A program made the position numbers and the translations under genes. The notes beneath the pieces were generated by a model, which saw only the letters and a list, made by a program, of their open reading frames with translations, was not told the origin of the DNA and did no database searches. Source: Trichomonas vaginalis G3 (lineage: Eukaryota > Parabasalia > Trichomonadida > Trichomonadidae). From it: 64,000 nt of DNA. The stretch lies in the NCBI RefSeq assembly GCF_026262505.1, contig NC_067203.1:10106001-10170000 (forward strand), written 5' to 3'. Shown here one piece after another: positions 24,937 through 34,015 of this stretch. The first letter of the stretch is position 1. Each line of letters begins with the position of its first letter.

Positions 24937-25495
24937 GGACATTTATTTTTGTCGTTAGTGTTGGAGTTTGTGTTTGTTGTTAGTGTTTGTCATTTGTGCT
25001 GAGGTTAGTACTTGTCGTTAGTGTTTGTCATTTGTGTTTGTTGTTAGTGAGAGAATAAATTAAATCATGAACTTTGCCATGGTCTCTGTCCCTAGTAGTT
25101 TTCATTAAGTTCTGGAAATAATGAAAGTCATACTTTCTATCAGATGAAGCATGCAGATGAACATAATGAAAGTTAGTGGGTTTGCCACGAGTTATGAATA
25201 AAATATTGGCATATTAGATGAGATAGCTGATGAAACAGATGAAGATAAATTAAATCTTGGACTTTGCCACACTCTGTCCCTAGTTCCTCAAAATCCTTGA
25301 CAACGTTGCTTAGAAATTTTGGTTCAAAACCTCATCTGATTTTAATCTGTTATGCTACCTGTTAAGTTTCGCGAGATTATAAATGTCATGGAGTTATATA
25401 AAAAGGAGGGACAGCTAGGGACACTGGAAGTACTTGTAAGGCTATTTGTTAAGATTGCATGAAATACTAAAAGTCATGAAATCCATTATCGCTGT
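24937..25495. repeat. Non-coding outer end of right arm
   Basis: Mirror of 1-559. It begins just after the helicase stop with TGTCGTTAGTGTT-type words, then two copies of the CTCTGTCCCTAG block. No gene seen. Confidence 0.7.
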
Positions 25496-25517
25496 GCTAG
25501 TTTCACCTTAGAGTAAA

Positions 25518-25754
25518 ATGACAAATAAAGTCACTGAAGCAATGAAACAAAAGTTTTTGGTAGAATACATTAAATCAGGAACTATTCCAGAAGGTTTTTA
25601 CATTCATACTATGAAGGATGGTAGAGTTCAGTTTAGAAAGATAAAGCAACCATTAGATAAAGAAGGAATTTTAAGAAAGATTAAACTTCATGAGGACAAC
25701 ATTGCTGAACTTAAGAAGAAGTTAGAAGAGTTGGAGAAAGGAAGAGAGTTATAA
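25518..25754 (+). CDS. Small charged protein with C-terminal coiled coil
   Basis: 78 residues, unrecognised. The N-terminal half (EYIKSGTIPEGFYIHTMKDG) looks folded. The C-terminal half is a Lys/Glu-rich heptad-like helix (IAELKKKLEELEKGREL), probably a short coiled coil. It lies 22 bp outside the visible palindrome match and may belong to the same or a neighbouring virus-like element, because a satellite unit of the palindrome follows it. Confidence 0.55.
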   Translation: MTNKVTEAMKQKFLVEYIKSGTIPEGFYIHTMKDGRVQFRKIKQPLDKEGILRKIKLHEDNIAELKKKLEELEKGREL

Positions 25755-25767
25755 AGCAATGAATTCA

Positions 25768-25840
25768 ACAGGTTAGAAATGAGGGTAGAAATGAGGTTAG
25801 ATCTAACCTTCTACCCTAAACATTATTTTTGTGCTATGTT
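25768..25840. repeat. Single satellite unit outside the palindrome match
   Basis: One copy of the GGTTAGATCTAACC unit with flanking GGGTAGAAATGA words and CCCTAAACATTATTTTTG, as in the arrays at 12-20 kb. It shows that the repeat family extends beyond 25,495. Confidence 0.85.
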
Positions 25841-25919
25841 TTCATACGTGTGAGGGTGGTGATATCATTAATTTTTAAGTTTATTTTTATATAAATGACA
25901 GAACAAAAATAAAGCATAT

Positions 25920-26354
25920 CTACTCAGCAGGAATGAGACCCTTACTGACTATGTATTCGTTTAATGCTTGATGAAAACAATGGTACATATTATCGTATGG
26001 GTATACACAACGTCTGTTTCCATCGTCGTCGTATATGTAGAGCTCAAATCCAGTCCAACCTTCTTTTGTACAATATGTAGCTTTATTTAAGTATGCATTT
26101 GTGTAGATAAGGCAATTTTCTTCATCGCTCCAGAAATAATTTTTGTTCTTTGTTGAAATAGTTTTCGTTCCTCTGCGACCATAAGGAATGTATGCAATGA
26201 ACTTTGCGTCATAAGGGATTGTAATATATTCAGGGTTTCTTTCATCGTCAATGGGTCTGTCTTTGTTAAAATGCATGTTTCTCAGTTTTACTTGAGTTTT
26301 GAATAGTTCACGAAAACGTTCTGGGAAAGAGTCATAGTAAATGTAGTCGGACAT
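25920..26354 (-). CDS. Unrecognised 144-residue protein
   Basis: Intact frame from an ATG preceded by a T-rich stretch (ATTTTTTATTTCATTACAAA), like the upstream regions of the Polinton genes. The protein is rich in Tyr, Asp and Arg, with segments YITIPYDAKFIAYIPYG, NKNYFWSDEENC and WTGFELYIYDDDG. It has no membrane segment or signal peptide. No family recognised. A promoter-like TTTATTTTTATATAAATG at ~25,879-25,896 on the other strand opens only a five-codon frame. Confidence 0.6.
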   Translation of the reverse strand: MSDYIYYDSFPERFRELFKTQVKLRNMHFNKDRPIDDERNPEYITIPYDAKFIAYIPYGRRGTKTISTKNKNYFWSDEENCLIYTNAYLNKATYCTKEGWTGFELYIYDDDGNRRCVYPYDNMYHCFHQALNEYIVSKGLIPAE

Positions 26355-26430
26355 GTCTTTGTAATGAAATAAAAAATTTAAAAAAATAAAAATAAGGTTA
26401 TTTTTATTTAGTGAGGACGGTAGGGAATTC

Positions 26431-26655
26431 GTTAGTGAAGTCGTTTATGTGTCAGATGGTTTTGTAAATATTTAAGGTTAAGTTGGGTAAGGTGGAACGC
26501 ATTGCCGCCGTACCCAAGTTAACCATACTAACTGAAGTCGTTAGTGAAGTCGTTAGTGAAGTCATTTATGTGTCAGACGGTTTTGTAAATATTTAAGGTT
26601 AAGTTGGGTAAGGTGGAACGCAGTGCCGCCGTACCCTTGATAATCATACTAACTT
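26431..26655. repeat. ~121-bp direct duplication
   Basis: Two copies (from 26,431 and 26,552) of a segment starting GTTAGTGAAGTC and containing AAGTTGGGTAAGGTGGAACG and GCCGCCGTACCC. They differ at a few bases. The sequence between 26,355 and 26,430 is plain AT-rich spacer. No coding sense. Confidence 0.85.
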
Positions 26656-26818
26656 CTCATGATGATTTAAAGCGTGTCTTTGAAGCCTGGATCGATCGCT
26701 GCGAACGCGTGATTGAATCCAATGGTGATTATATTTAAATAAACTTTATATATATGTAACTTGTTTATTTCTATTCGCAGTATTCAGGTTTGTGCTAAAC
26801 ACACCTTTGGACACCCTA
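26654..26818 (+). mobile_element. mariner 3' end remnant
   Basis: Matches 11,718-11,882 almost base for base: the last transposase codons (ESNGDYI), the stop, and the terminal ACACCTTTGGACACCCTA. The rest of the mariner is absent. TA follows at 26,819, joined directly to a MULE transposase fragment. It is therefore a truncated insertion, or a deletion that removed the mariner 5' part and the start of the MULE gene. Confidence 0.92.
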
Positions 26819-26820
26819 TA

Positions 26821-27541
26821 TTTTGAATCAAATCAAGACCGTGTTTACGCACAATTAAGGTGTTTCAAAGATCTTAATATCCCATTTGATAGTGGGATCA
26901 TTCCGGAAATGTTTCAACAATCTACAGATGCTTTAAAAAAGTTTTCTAAACGCCTTCATGCAATCAATACCCGTTTCTCAGCGGATGATGTTACATCTCT
27001 TGCAATTTTTGTCGACATGGTTAAGAGTCATTCTCCGGATGATCTCATCGAGTTTATTCACGAGCCAGATTGTATGATTTTCTATTACGCCCCATTCGAA
27101 GCAAATGCTTTTTCACATCAAATACAAACTTATCACATTGATTCCACTTATAAGCTCTTGCGCTCTCGCATACCATTTTATGCCGTCATTGGCAAATTCG
27201 CGGAATCAATTGTTTTTCCGTTTTTGTATTTTTTCGTTTGGCCCGACACAAGTGAAAATATACAAGTTTGTCTCACAGCATATTTTGGCTCCATCAATCG
27301 CGAACCATCTTATTTTTCAATGGACTGCGCACCTCAAATCACAAATGCTGTTGAAACAGCCATCCCCTTATGCCAGATCATTTGGTGTGGCGTTCATGTG
27401 TTGCGCGCTGTCATGAGAAAGGCTGAAAAGTTTCAAGATCGTTCCAACTTCGAAACTTTCTATAACTTAATGAAGCTATTGGTCTTTGGTTCTGAAGAGG
27501 AAGAAATTGATCCTGATGAATTTCTGATGTGTCACTTTTGA
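26821..27541 (+). pseudogene. MULE transposase fragment
   Basis: About 240 codons of a Mutator-like transposase. The catalytic region is visible: YHIDSTYKLL with the first Asp, PFYAVIGKF, PFLYFFVWPDTSENIQVC, YFSMDCAPQITNAVETAIP with the second Asp, and CQIIWCGVHVLRA in the place of the CxxH block. The N-terminal zinc-finger part is missing, because the frame begins inside the mariner end, and the C-terminus stops early. It differs from the MULE at 38-39.5 kb, so it represents another family member. It is a truncated relic. Confidence 0.8.
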
Positions 27542-27979
27542 TGAATTTCTGTTTACAACAATATTTTATTAAAATGTGATTTTTAATAGTAAGTGAATAA
27601 AATAAATCAGGAATTGGGAAAGAAATAAGGTTAATTAAAAATAATGAAAATTACAAGTTTAAGGTTAATGAAAAGTGACAATGGGCGAGTTTGTCCCCCA
27701 CTCATGGATGATTGATTTGTGTCCTATTGTAAATATATTTCTGTGTAATATTTTAGCAACGAAATCGAAATTACTAAGGCATCAAATCTGCTCGAAAAAA
27801 AATTTCTGAAAGGATTAGAATTTGTAAACAATTCTATCGCTCAGAAATTACAGTGAATATCTTGTATAGAATATGATAATGAAAAACATTTACCGAATAA
27901 TTGATGTCTTCAATCAAAAAACTATTCATTTTTGAGAGAGAAAAAAAAGAACGATGAGAAATTAGCAATTCAATTTTAA
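27542..27979. other. Intergenic region upstream of GFAT gene
   Basis: AT-rich, no gene seen. It ends in the initiator-like TCAATTTT at 27,970-27,977, directly before the ATG at 27,980. Confidence 0.6.
27970..27977 (+). promoter_or_regulatory. Initiator-like element of GFAT gene
   Basis: TCAATTTT lies immediately before the ATG. The trichomonad initiator is centred on a TCA within ~20 bases of the start codon. Similar TCA-T-run sites precede the starts at 33,991, 39,558 and 40,060. Confidence 0.5.
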
Positions 27980-30097
27980 ATGTGCGGAATCTTTGGTTTT
28001 ATTAACTACCTGAAGAAGCTTAATCAAAAGGAAATCATTCAGATAGTAATAAATGGCTTAAATAACCTTCAATATCGTGGCCATGATTCAATGGGTGTTT
28101 CTTTTGATAATGGCGATGATAATAACAGAAGTATTGTTGTTGCAAAGTCAACAGGTTCGTTAAAAGAGATCCAATCACTACTTCATGACATACTTTCGCA
28201 AGCACATCCTCCAGAGTTTAACACACACGTCGCAATTGGCCACACACGCTGGGCAACACACGGAAAACCTGCTCAAGTTAACGCTCATCCACAGATATCA
28301 TCATCCTCGATGGAATTTGTCGTTGTTCACAATGGAAGTATTGATAATTACAATGACTTCCGTTATTTCCTTGAACAACACAGTTTCCTCGCCGGCCAAC
28401 GTGCCAGAAAGTCAAGTTCCGTCAGTTATCCAGATCATGGCGATCTTGATGGAGTAATTCATGTTGCAAAGAATGAACTTGAAGCCGGACCATACCACAT
28501 GTACTCCGAAACAGATACAGAAGTCCTTGCTAAATTTGCCCTTTTCGTTTACCAGCATCTTGAAAATCCTACATTTCCTGAATCAATTATCAACGGTTAC
28601 CGCTTCCTCCAAGGATCCGGCTCCGTTATCTTCAAATCTCGCTTCTTCCCTGAAGAAGCCGTCGCTTGCCGCTTCGTTTCTCCAATGGTTCTTGGTTTCA
28701 AATACAGTGGAGACTTCCAGAGGAAATTCAAAGTAACAAACCTCAAGAATTTCAGTCCATCTGACTTCAAGACATGGAAATTCGAAACAGACGGCTTCCA
28801 AAAGATCGATAACACCGGAGTTGAACCAATCCCAGTTCCAGAACAAATTTTTGTCGCATCCGGTGCTCAATCTTTTGCAGAATACACTCACGAAGTAATG
28901 TATCTCAAGAATTACGATATCGTACACTTCACAAAGAACGGAATTTACATATATAATATTTCTGACGACCCAGATACAGAGCGTGAGATCAAGCAGATCA
29001 TTCCACAAGAACCAGAGACTGAAAGGCAATTCCCAGATGAGGACACACTCTCAGAAATCTACCAGCAACCTTCAGTTTTACAAAATATGATCACCAAATA
29101 CATTCAACCAACGAAAATTGTCATCCCAGCTCTAGAGCCATACCTTGAAAGACTCCGCCGTGCACAGATGATCATTCTTATCTCAAGTGGCAGCTCATAC
29201 AACGCGACACTCTGCGTGAGAACACTCATGGAGTCGTTGCTTCCGATGCCTGTCTTCTGCGAGTTCCCATCTGAGATGAATGAGCGCGGTGGAAAGTTAA
29301 ATGAAAATGTTGTTTGCATATTTGTTTCTCAATCAGGTGAAACAGCCGATACATTATACGCCTTACATCAAGCAAGACTCAAGAAAGCCTTCTGTTTAGG
29401 AATTACCAACACAAGAGGTTCTACAATATCTCAAGCGGCCAATTTGACACTTTACACCGATGTTGGCATCGAGCGTGGTGTTGCATCGACAAAAACATTC
29501 TCAGCGAACGTATTACTTCTGACTCTTCTTACATTTGCGGTTCATGAAGCTCCGATCGACACTACACCGCTTCTCGGATTGAAGCAAGCACTTCTCGATA
29601 CAATAAAGATGCTTCCTCAATTCGACGAAATCGCCAAAACAATGATCGAACACGATTCAATAATCGCGTGCGGAAGAGGTATCAATTACGCCATTGCTAG
29701 AGAGGCAGCTATGAAGCTGAGAACACTTGCTTACAAGCACTGTGAGTCTTTCCACGAAGGAGAACTCAAACACGGTCCAATCGCGTTGGTCGATGAGAAA
29801 TCTAAGATTATTTTCTTGGCAACAGTCAGCAAACATACACAGATCGAAGAATACAGAGCTACTCTTGGTCAGATCGATGCAAGAAATGGTCATTCTGTTA
29901 TTCTGACTGATCCAGAATCCGCAAAAGTTTTAGATTTCTTCGCCGATGAATTGATCGTCGTTCCAAAGGTCGAGGAATACTTACAGCCTCTTGTAAATGT
30001 AATTCCTGTGCAGCTTATAGCTTACTGTTTATCAAAACAAACAGGTGTTCAGACTGATAAGCCAAGAAACCTTGCAAAGTGCGCAACTATTATTTAA
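27980..30097 (+). CDS. Glutamine-fructose-6-phosphate aminotransferase (isomerizing)
   Basis: Makes glucosamine-6-phosphate from fructose-6-phosphate and glutamine, the first step to UDP-GlcNAc; cytosolic. At 705 residues it is in the eukaryotic GFAT size range. Cys2 directly after Met is the glutaminase nucleophile (MCGIFGF). Glutaminase motifs follow: QYRGHDSMGVS, HTRWATHGKPAQVNAHPQ and VVHNGSIDNY. The middle insert (~150-260) is typical of eukaryotic forms. The two SIS sugar-binding domains carry ISSGSSYNATL, FVSQSGETADTLYAL, GVASTKTFSANV, and near the end FHEGELKHGPIALVD. The usual C-terminal LAK..T.. signature is present as LAKCATII. The start is fixed because Cys2 must follow Met1. Intact, single frame; a host gene. 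Confidence 0.97.
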   Translation: MCGIFGFINYLKKLNQKEIIQIVINGLNNLQYRGHDSMGVSFDNGDDNNRSIVVAKSTGSLKEIQSLLHDILSQAHPPEFNTHVAIGHTRWATHGKPAQVNAHPQISSSSMEFVVVHNGSIDNYNDFRYFLEQHSFLAGQRARKSSSVSYPDHGDLDGVIHVAKNELEAGPYHMYSETDTEVLAKFALFVYQHLENPTFPESIINGYRFLQGSGSVIFKSRFFPEEAVACRFVSPMVLGFKYSGDFQRKFKVTNLKNFSPSDFKTWKFETDGFQKIDNTGVEPIPVPEQIFVASGAQSFAEYTHEVMYLKNYDIVHFTKNGIYIYNISDDPDTEREIKQIIPQEPETERQFPDEDTLSEIYQQPSVLQNMITKYIQPTKIVIPALEPYLERLRRAQMIILISSGSSYNATLCVRTLMESLLPMPVFCEFPSEMNERGGKLNENVVCIFVSQSGETADTLYALHQARLKKAFCLGITNTRGSTISQAANLTLYTDVGIERGVASTKTFSANVLLLTLLTFAVHEAPIDTTPLLGLKQALLDTIKMLPQFDEIAKTMIEHDSIIACGRGINYAIAREAAMKLRTLAYKHCESFHEGELKHGPIALVDEKSKIIFLATVSKHTQIEEYRATLGQIDARNGHSVILTDPESAKVLDFFADELIVVPKVEEYLQPLVNVIPVQLIAYCLSKQTGVQTDKPRNLAKCATII

Positions 30098-30857
30098 TTT
30101 CATTTCTTTCATAGTTTTCTTTCCTTTTTGATAAATATTAGTTTTAGTACAACTTCGGTTAATTGAAAAAAAAAATATAACTTTAATTTTTTTATACTTT
30201 TAAGACTTAATGGTTCTATAAATGGATGACAATTTGCTGGTTATAGTTTTCTTGCAAATATTAAATGTTGAATTCGATTTGAAGCAAATCTCATAAACAC
30301 TGAGTTTAAATAGTGGTCAAAGAAGAGAAATTAGAATTTTAGCTAATGTGTTAAGAATTATTGAGATTAGACATAACAATTGTTTGAATAAAAAATCTCA
30401 AATTTAATTTTGATAATAAAGAGATGAAATCTCAATTAGAACCGAGCTATGAGGTAATGGACATTCTATAAACGTACCTTAATTACATTTTAAAAATAAA
30501 ATTTGGAGAATACAATGAAAGGTCAGTAATCTCTCAAAAATTAAATCTTATTCGACTAACATAGTTGAATATTATTTCATTATTGATGAAGTGCGAGATT
30601 TTTTTCTTTCAAAAAATTGATTGTTAATTAGCCGGGGCTATATTGTTGTGTGTACCAAAATTCCAAAATATTGGTGAAAATTAATTTGAAATACCATTCA
30701 AAATTCTATGGTGTTTAAGAATTATTGTGATGGGTATGGACAATTAAATATCAAATTAATATTTTGGAAAAACTATATCCTAATCGTAAATTACAAAATA
30801 TTGATAAAATTTCAAGAAAATTTTCAATGTGAAGTGAAGTTAGACCAAATCTCAGCA
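30098..30857. other. Intergenic region
   Basis: AT-rich with no convincing gene. A frame in line with the pyrophosphatase runs back to 30,708, but its composition (KNYILIVNYKILIKF) looks non-coding. Confidence 0.55.
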
Positions 30858-31565
30858 ATGACAGTACAGATTGCAGACGAGGTTGATGATCACCTTATGA
30901 TGAAGGATGGCCTTGTTGTCAACAAAGATGATAAGGAATATCACGAGTATATGGATTCCCTATACCAAAAACTCGGTGAAAACAAGAAACGTATCACTTG
31001 CCCAACAGAAAGATCCTTAAGTGTTGCTCACCCATGGCATGGTGTTTCAATCGGCCCATCTTATCCAGATGTTGTCTCTGTTGTTATTGAGATTCCAGCA
31101 TTGAGCCGTGTCAAAACAGAACTTGATAAGCCATCAGGTCTTCTCAAAGTCGATAGAATTCTTCACTCATCTGTTATCTATCCAGCAAACTATGGTTTTA
31201 TTCCAGAAACACTCGCAGAAGATAATGACCCTCTCGATGTTCTCGTCCTTTGCCAGCTCAGTGTTCCACCTCTTTCTTTGATGAAGGTTAGACCAATCGG
31301 TATTATGCCAATGGTTGATGGTGGTGATCCAGATGATAAGATCATCGCTGTTGCTATCAATGATCCAGAATATAACATCTACTATGATGTTAGTGAACTC
31401 CCACCATTCAAGCTTCTTATGATCAACCAGTTCTTCAACGACTATAAGACACTTGAGCGCAAGGAAGTCCGTACATTCAAGCCAATGGGTGCTGGACATG
31501 CTAAGAGAATCATCCAGCAATGCTATGACTTATACCATACACATTTCAAGATTGATAAGAAATAA
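30858..31565 (+). CDS. Soluble inorganic pyrophosphatase, family I
   Basis: Hydrolyses pyrophosphate to phosphate and pulls biosynthetic reactions forward; cytosolic and Mg-dependent. 235 residues from the ATG at 30,858. Upstream in-frame sequence is unusually AT-rich and is excluded. Family I signature DNDPLDVLV supplies metal-binding Asp residues. Other hallmarks are EIPALSRVKTELDKPSG, YPANYGFIPETL, VRPIGIMPMVDGGDPDDKIIAV and the lysine-containing FFNDYKTLERK. It is longer at the N-terminus than bacterial enzymes, with an acidic leader (MMKDGLVVNKDDKEYHEY). The stop lies in TAAA, the trichomonad polyadenylation signal that can include the stop codon. Intact host gene. Confidence 0.96.
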   Translation: MTVQIADEVDDHLMMKDGLVVNKDDKEYHEYMDSLYQKLGENKKRITCPTERSLSVAHPWHGVSIGPSYPDVVSVVIEIPALSRVKTELDKPSGLLKVDRILHSSVIYPANYGFIPETLAEDNDPLDVLVLCQLSVPPLSLMKVRPIGIMPMVDGGDPDDKIIAVAINDPEYNIYYDVSELPPFKLLMINQFFNDYKTLERKEVRTFKPMGAGHAKRIIQQCYDLYHTHFKIDKK

Positions 31566-32217
31566 AAATTCTTTTTGTTGAACCAATACGTCTTAAATAA
31601 CTATAAACTTTTTAATTTACTGTTGTAACTTTGAATTCTCTAGTCGATTTATATGAGATCTCTCAAATTTCATGAAATGATTGTGAATTTCATTTGGAAA
31701 ACCATTAGAACACAAGCATAGTACCCAAATACAGCTGCTCGATTTTCCAAATAATTTTTAAAAACTGAATTTTCACAAACATTGTTTAGAATCTGAGCTT
31801 GATTTTCAAGTTTTTCAATTTTTTTTTGGAAATTTTATTATGAAAATCGTTAATATTGAAATATATGAAGGTTTTTATAAAATATTAAATCAGTAGATAG
31901 ATTTAGTTTTATATATTTATATTAGGATTATAGAAAAATTTGATATATTACTCAAATATGATATAAATCAAATATGATATAAATCAAATTAATCCTGACA
32001 AAAATAATAATTTTTTCTGTTCTCTTTCCATCTTCTTCCCAAAAATTGTTGTTTCTTATTTTTTAAAGAAGGACATCCATGATTATCCAATAATCCATTA
32101 GGAATTTCCAATTAAAACAAAGCCATTCAAATATTTATGAATAAGTCATGCATATATTGTGGTAATCTCAAAAAATTCGTTGATTTATTAACACAATTTT
32201 GTCAGTTTTTTTATAAA
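31566..32217. other. Intergenic region
   Basis: Very AT-rich. A 20-bp direct repeat of AAATATGATATAAATC is visible at ~31,953-31,990. No gene seen. Confidence 0.6.
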
Positions 32218-32814
32218 ATGAAGAAAACAAATATTACTCCTCGAAGCACAAACGGACCTTCAAAACTACCTCAACTTAATAAAAAAGGTGTGATTCCTCC
32301 CCAACAGAAAGATACAGCCAAACCTGCTCCTAGAAATCCTACACCAAAATCTCCTCAAAACTCCGCTCCAAGTTCACAACGATCTAAAACTAAAGAACCA
32401 GTTAATGAAGATGTTTGGGCAAAATCTGAGAGATTGGTAAAAGAATGTGAAAAAGAATTTGGATTTAAGGCAGATGATCCAGATATTACAGAAAAAGACA
32501 AAGATTGGCTTAAAACCCTCGATGAACTTGATGATGAACTGAACAGAACATTTGTTCAAGAATCTTATCTTGATCCTTCGATCTTACTGACGATGGATGA
32601 TGTAATGAATGAAGTAGATTATACTGAAGATCCTCTAGAAAACTTTTCAAAGATGACAAATGCTGCTTTCGATAAAATTCACGAAAATAAGGAAGTCTTG
32701 GACAAAATATTGGACCAAAGAATTGAAGTTTGCAATAAGATTAGAGATATGATCATGGGCCATAAAGCTTCAGATATTTACAAAGCGGATCAATTACCTG
32801 ATGAAAAAGTTTGA
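32218..32814 (+). CDS. Unrecognised acidic protein with Pro/Ser/Thr-rich N-terminus
   Basis: 198 residues from the ATG at 32,218, which follows an initiator-like TCAGTTTTTT at 32,202. The frame is open further up, but that part looks non-coding. Residues 1-65 are disordered, basic and rich in Pro/Ser/Thr (PRSTNGPSKLPQL, PRNPTPKSPQNS). Residues ~70-198 are acidic and helical (DDPDITEKDKDWLKTLDEL, then KILDQRIEVCNKIRDM). There are no membrane segments. No family is recognised. Codon use and initiator placement support a real host gene. Confidence 0.7.
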   Translation: MKKTNITPRSTNGPSKLPQLNKKGVIPPQQKDTAKPAPRNPTPKSPQNSAPSSQRSKTKEPVNEDVWAKSERLVKECEKEFGFKADDPDITEKDKDWLKTLDELDDELNRTFVQESYLDPSILLTMDDVMNEVDYTEDPLENFSKMTNAAFDKIHENKEVLDKILDQRIEVCNKIRDMIMGHKASDIYKADQLPDEKV

Positions 32815-33091
32815 TTTCATTATAATTTACATGCATTCTCGCATTTTAATATATACACATATTTACCATTATACTTGTTTTTGTTAGTTATTGTATAGTT
32901 AATAAATTGTTCTTAATGTTTCTTATCAAACAAGATTTTTTGAGCATTTTGGGTTCATGAGATTCCTTAATATCAAGATATTAAGTAGTTGGATGGATAG
33001 TGCTAATATAAAATAATGTTTTGAAAAAAAAATTAATATTATTTTTTCAAAAAATCAAACAAGTTTATTCTAATATATACAAAATTCTCTA
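32815..33091. other. Convergent intergenic region
   Basis: AT-rich tail-to-tail spacer between the acidic-protein gene and the LAS1-like gene. No feature recognised. Confidence 0.5.
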
Positions 33092-33991
33092 TCATTCATC
33101 GAGAGGATCAACAAAATCAATGTCTTCTTGGTCCAAAGAAAGTTGCTGATTATTAAATGGAAGATTGCCAATAGAACAGTCTGGCCAATCATCTACAACT
33201 CCACTATCTTCTAATGGAGTCCAATTAAGGAGATTATCTGGAATTGGAAATGATTTACTGATAAATTCATACCAAGCTATTGCAGATTGGTTTCCTTCGT
33301 GTGCCAACTCAAACAGTGAAGAACAGAAAGATTGCCCAAGGTCAGGAATTCTATCCAAGTTATGTAATAAATCAATTACTTTCCAACCATAGGTTTTAAC
33401 CGAAGATTCGTTTTCATTTGTTATGAACTTCAGTAACTCTGGCATCCCGAATGCAAGTATAATGTTATTTGGCAGATTTTGAAACGGAATTTTTCCAGAA
33501 TTTAAGTAAATCATAATTTCTTCACGAGCATTTGCTCTTGATTGCATTATTAAATTGTATTGTTCACTCCAATAGTATTTTTTAAGATAGATAAGTGCAG
33601 AAACAGCACCAGCAGCTGCAAATTCGAATGTAGGAAGTTTTCCATGAGTTGCTAAATGTCTTATTGATATAATATGCTCTGGGATATTGCATTGTTCACC
33701 TATTCTTTGTATTGAAGAAGCAATATTTGTATTTTTATATGGTTCTATAAGACCATTTATAAATCTAATAACAGCAAGAGATAATGCGTTGACATTTCTA
33801 TTGTGATGTAATTCTCTTTGTAAGTCAGCTGTGACTTCTATTGAAATTGGAATATCTCTTTTTGTTGCCCATGCGGAAACTATTGCACATCCTTTAAGAA
33901 TTTCATTCTCATTCTCACTAAATAACAGTTCGTAAACTTCAATCCATTCATCCCAGTTTTTCCATGGAACTGGCTTAGATTGCGAACTCAT
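33092..33991 (-). CDS. LAS1-like pre-rRNA processing endonuclease
   Basis: Predicted nuclear HEPN endonuclease that, with the polynucleotide kinase Grc3/NOL9, cuts the ITS2 spacer during large-subunit rRNA maturation (family knowledge). 299 residues. The N-terminal Las1 signature is clear: WDEWIEVYELLFS, then AVIRFINGL, then ISIRHLATHGKLPTFEF. The RHxxTH tract (R-H-L-A-T-H) is the HEPN catalytic motif, followed by the AAGAVSALIYLKKYYW helix. The C-terminus carries WPDCSIGNLPF, matching the short Las1 tail that in yeast contacts the active site. I chose the ATG at 33,991 (MSSQSKPVPW) because two TCA-type initiators lie in the ~15 bases before it. An upstream ATG at 34,015 is in frame. Intact. 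Confidence 0.85.
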   Translation of the reverse strand: MSSQSKPVPWKNWDEWIEVYELLFSENENEILKGCAIVSAWATKRDIPISIEVTADLQRELHHNRNVNALSLAVIRFINGLIEPYKNTNIASSIQRIGEQCNIPEHIISIRHLATHGKLPTFEFAAAGAVSALIYLKKYYWSEQYNLIMQSRANAREEIMIYLNSGKIPFQNLPNNIILAFGMPELLKFITNENESSVKTYGWKVIDLLHNLDRIPDLGQSFCSSLFELAHEGNQSAIAWYEFISKSFPIPDNLLNWTPLEDSGVVDDWPDCSIGNLPFNNQQLSLDQEDIDFVDPLDE

Positions 33992-34015
33992 GAATGAAAA
34001 TTGATATGGCAACAA

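Larger units (their letters stand above)
1..25495. repeat. Giant inverted duplication (palindromic virus-like element)
   Basis: The first bases (ACAGCGATAATGG) are the reverse complement of the bases ending at 25,495. The order of parts is mirrored inward on both sides: non-coding end, helicase gene, ~270-residue gene, HNH gene, conserved non-coding module, satellite. Mirror axis lies near 10.5-12.0 kb. The left arm has two insertions that the right lacks (3,720-5,143 and a mariner at the axis) and many small length differences. The palindrome reaches the left window edge, so its outer limit is unknown. Gene content (SF3 helicase, HNH nuclease) and relatedness of the helicase to that of the Polinton further right make a virus-like replicon the best reading. 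No capsid, polymerase or integrase gene was recognised in it. Confidence 0.85.

Noticed and set aside
1-25495. Palindrome as a simple sequencing fold-back artefact
   Set aside because: The arms differ by two insertions with target duplications and by repeat order, so they are distinct sequences. Read support would still be needed at the axis.
28583-29029. Antisense frames within the aminotransferase and pyrophosphatase genes
   Set aside because: They are shadows of strongly conserved sense genes.
30708-30857. N-terminal extension of the pyrophosphatase
   Set aside because: AT-rich, hydrophobic/Lys-Ile composition unlike the enzyme. The ATG at 30,858 gives a normal family start.
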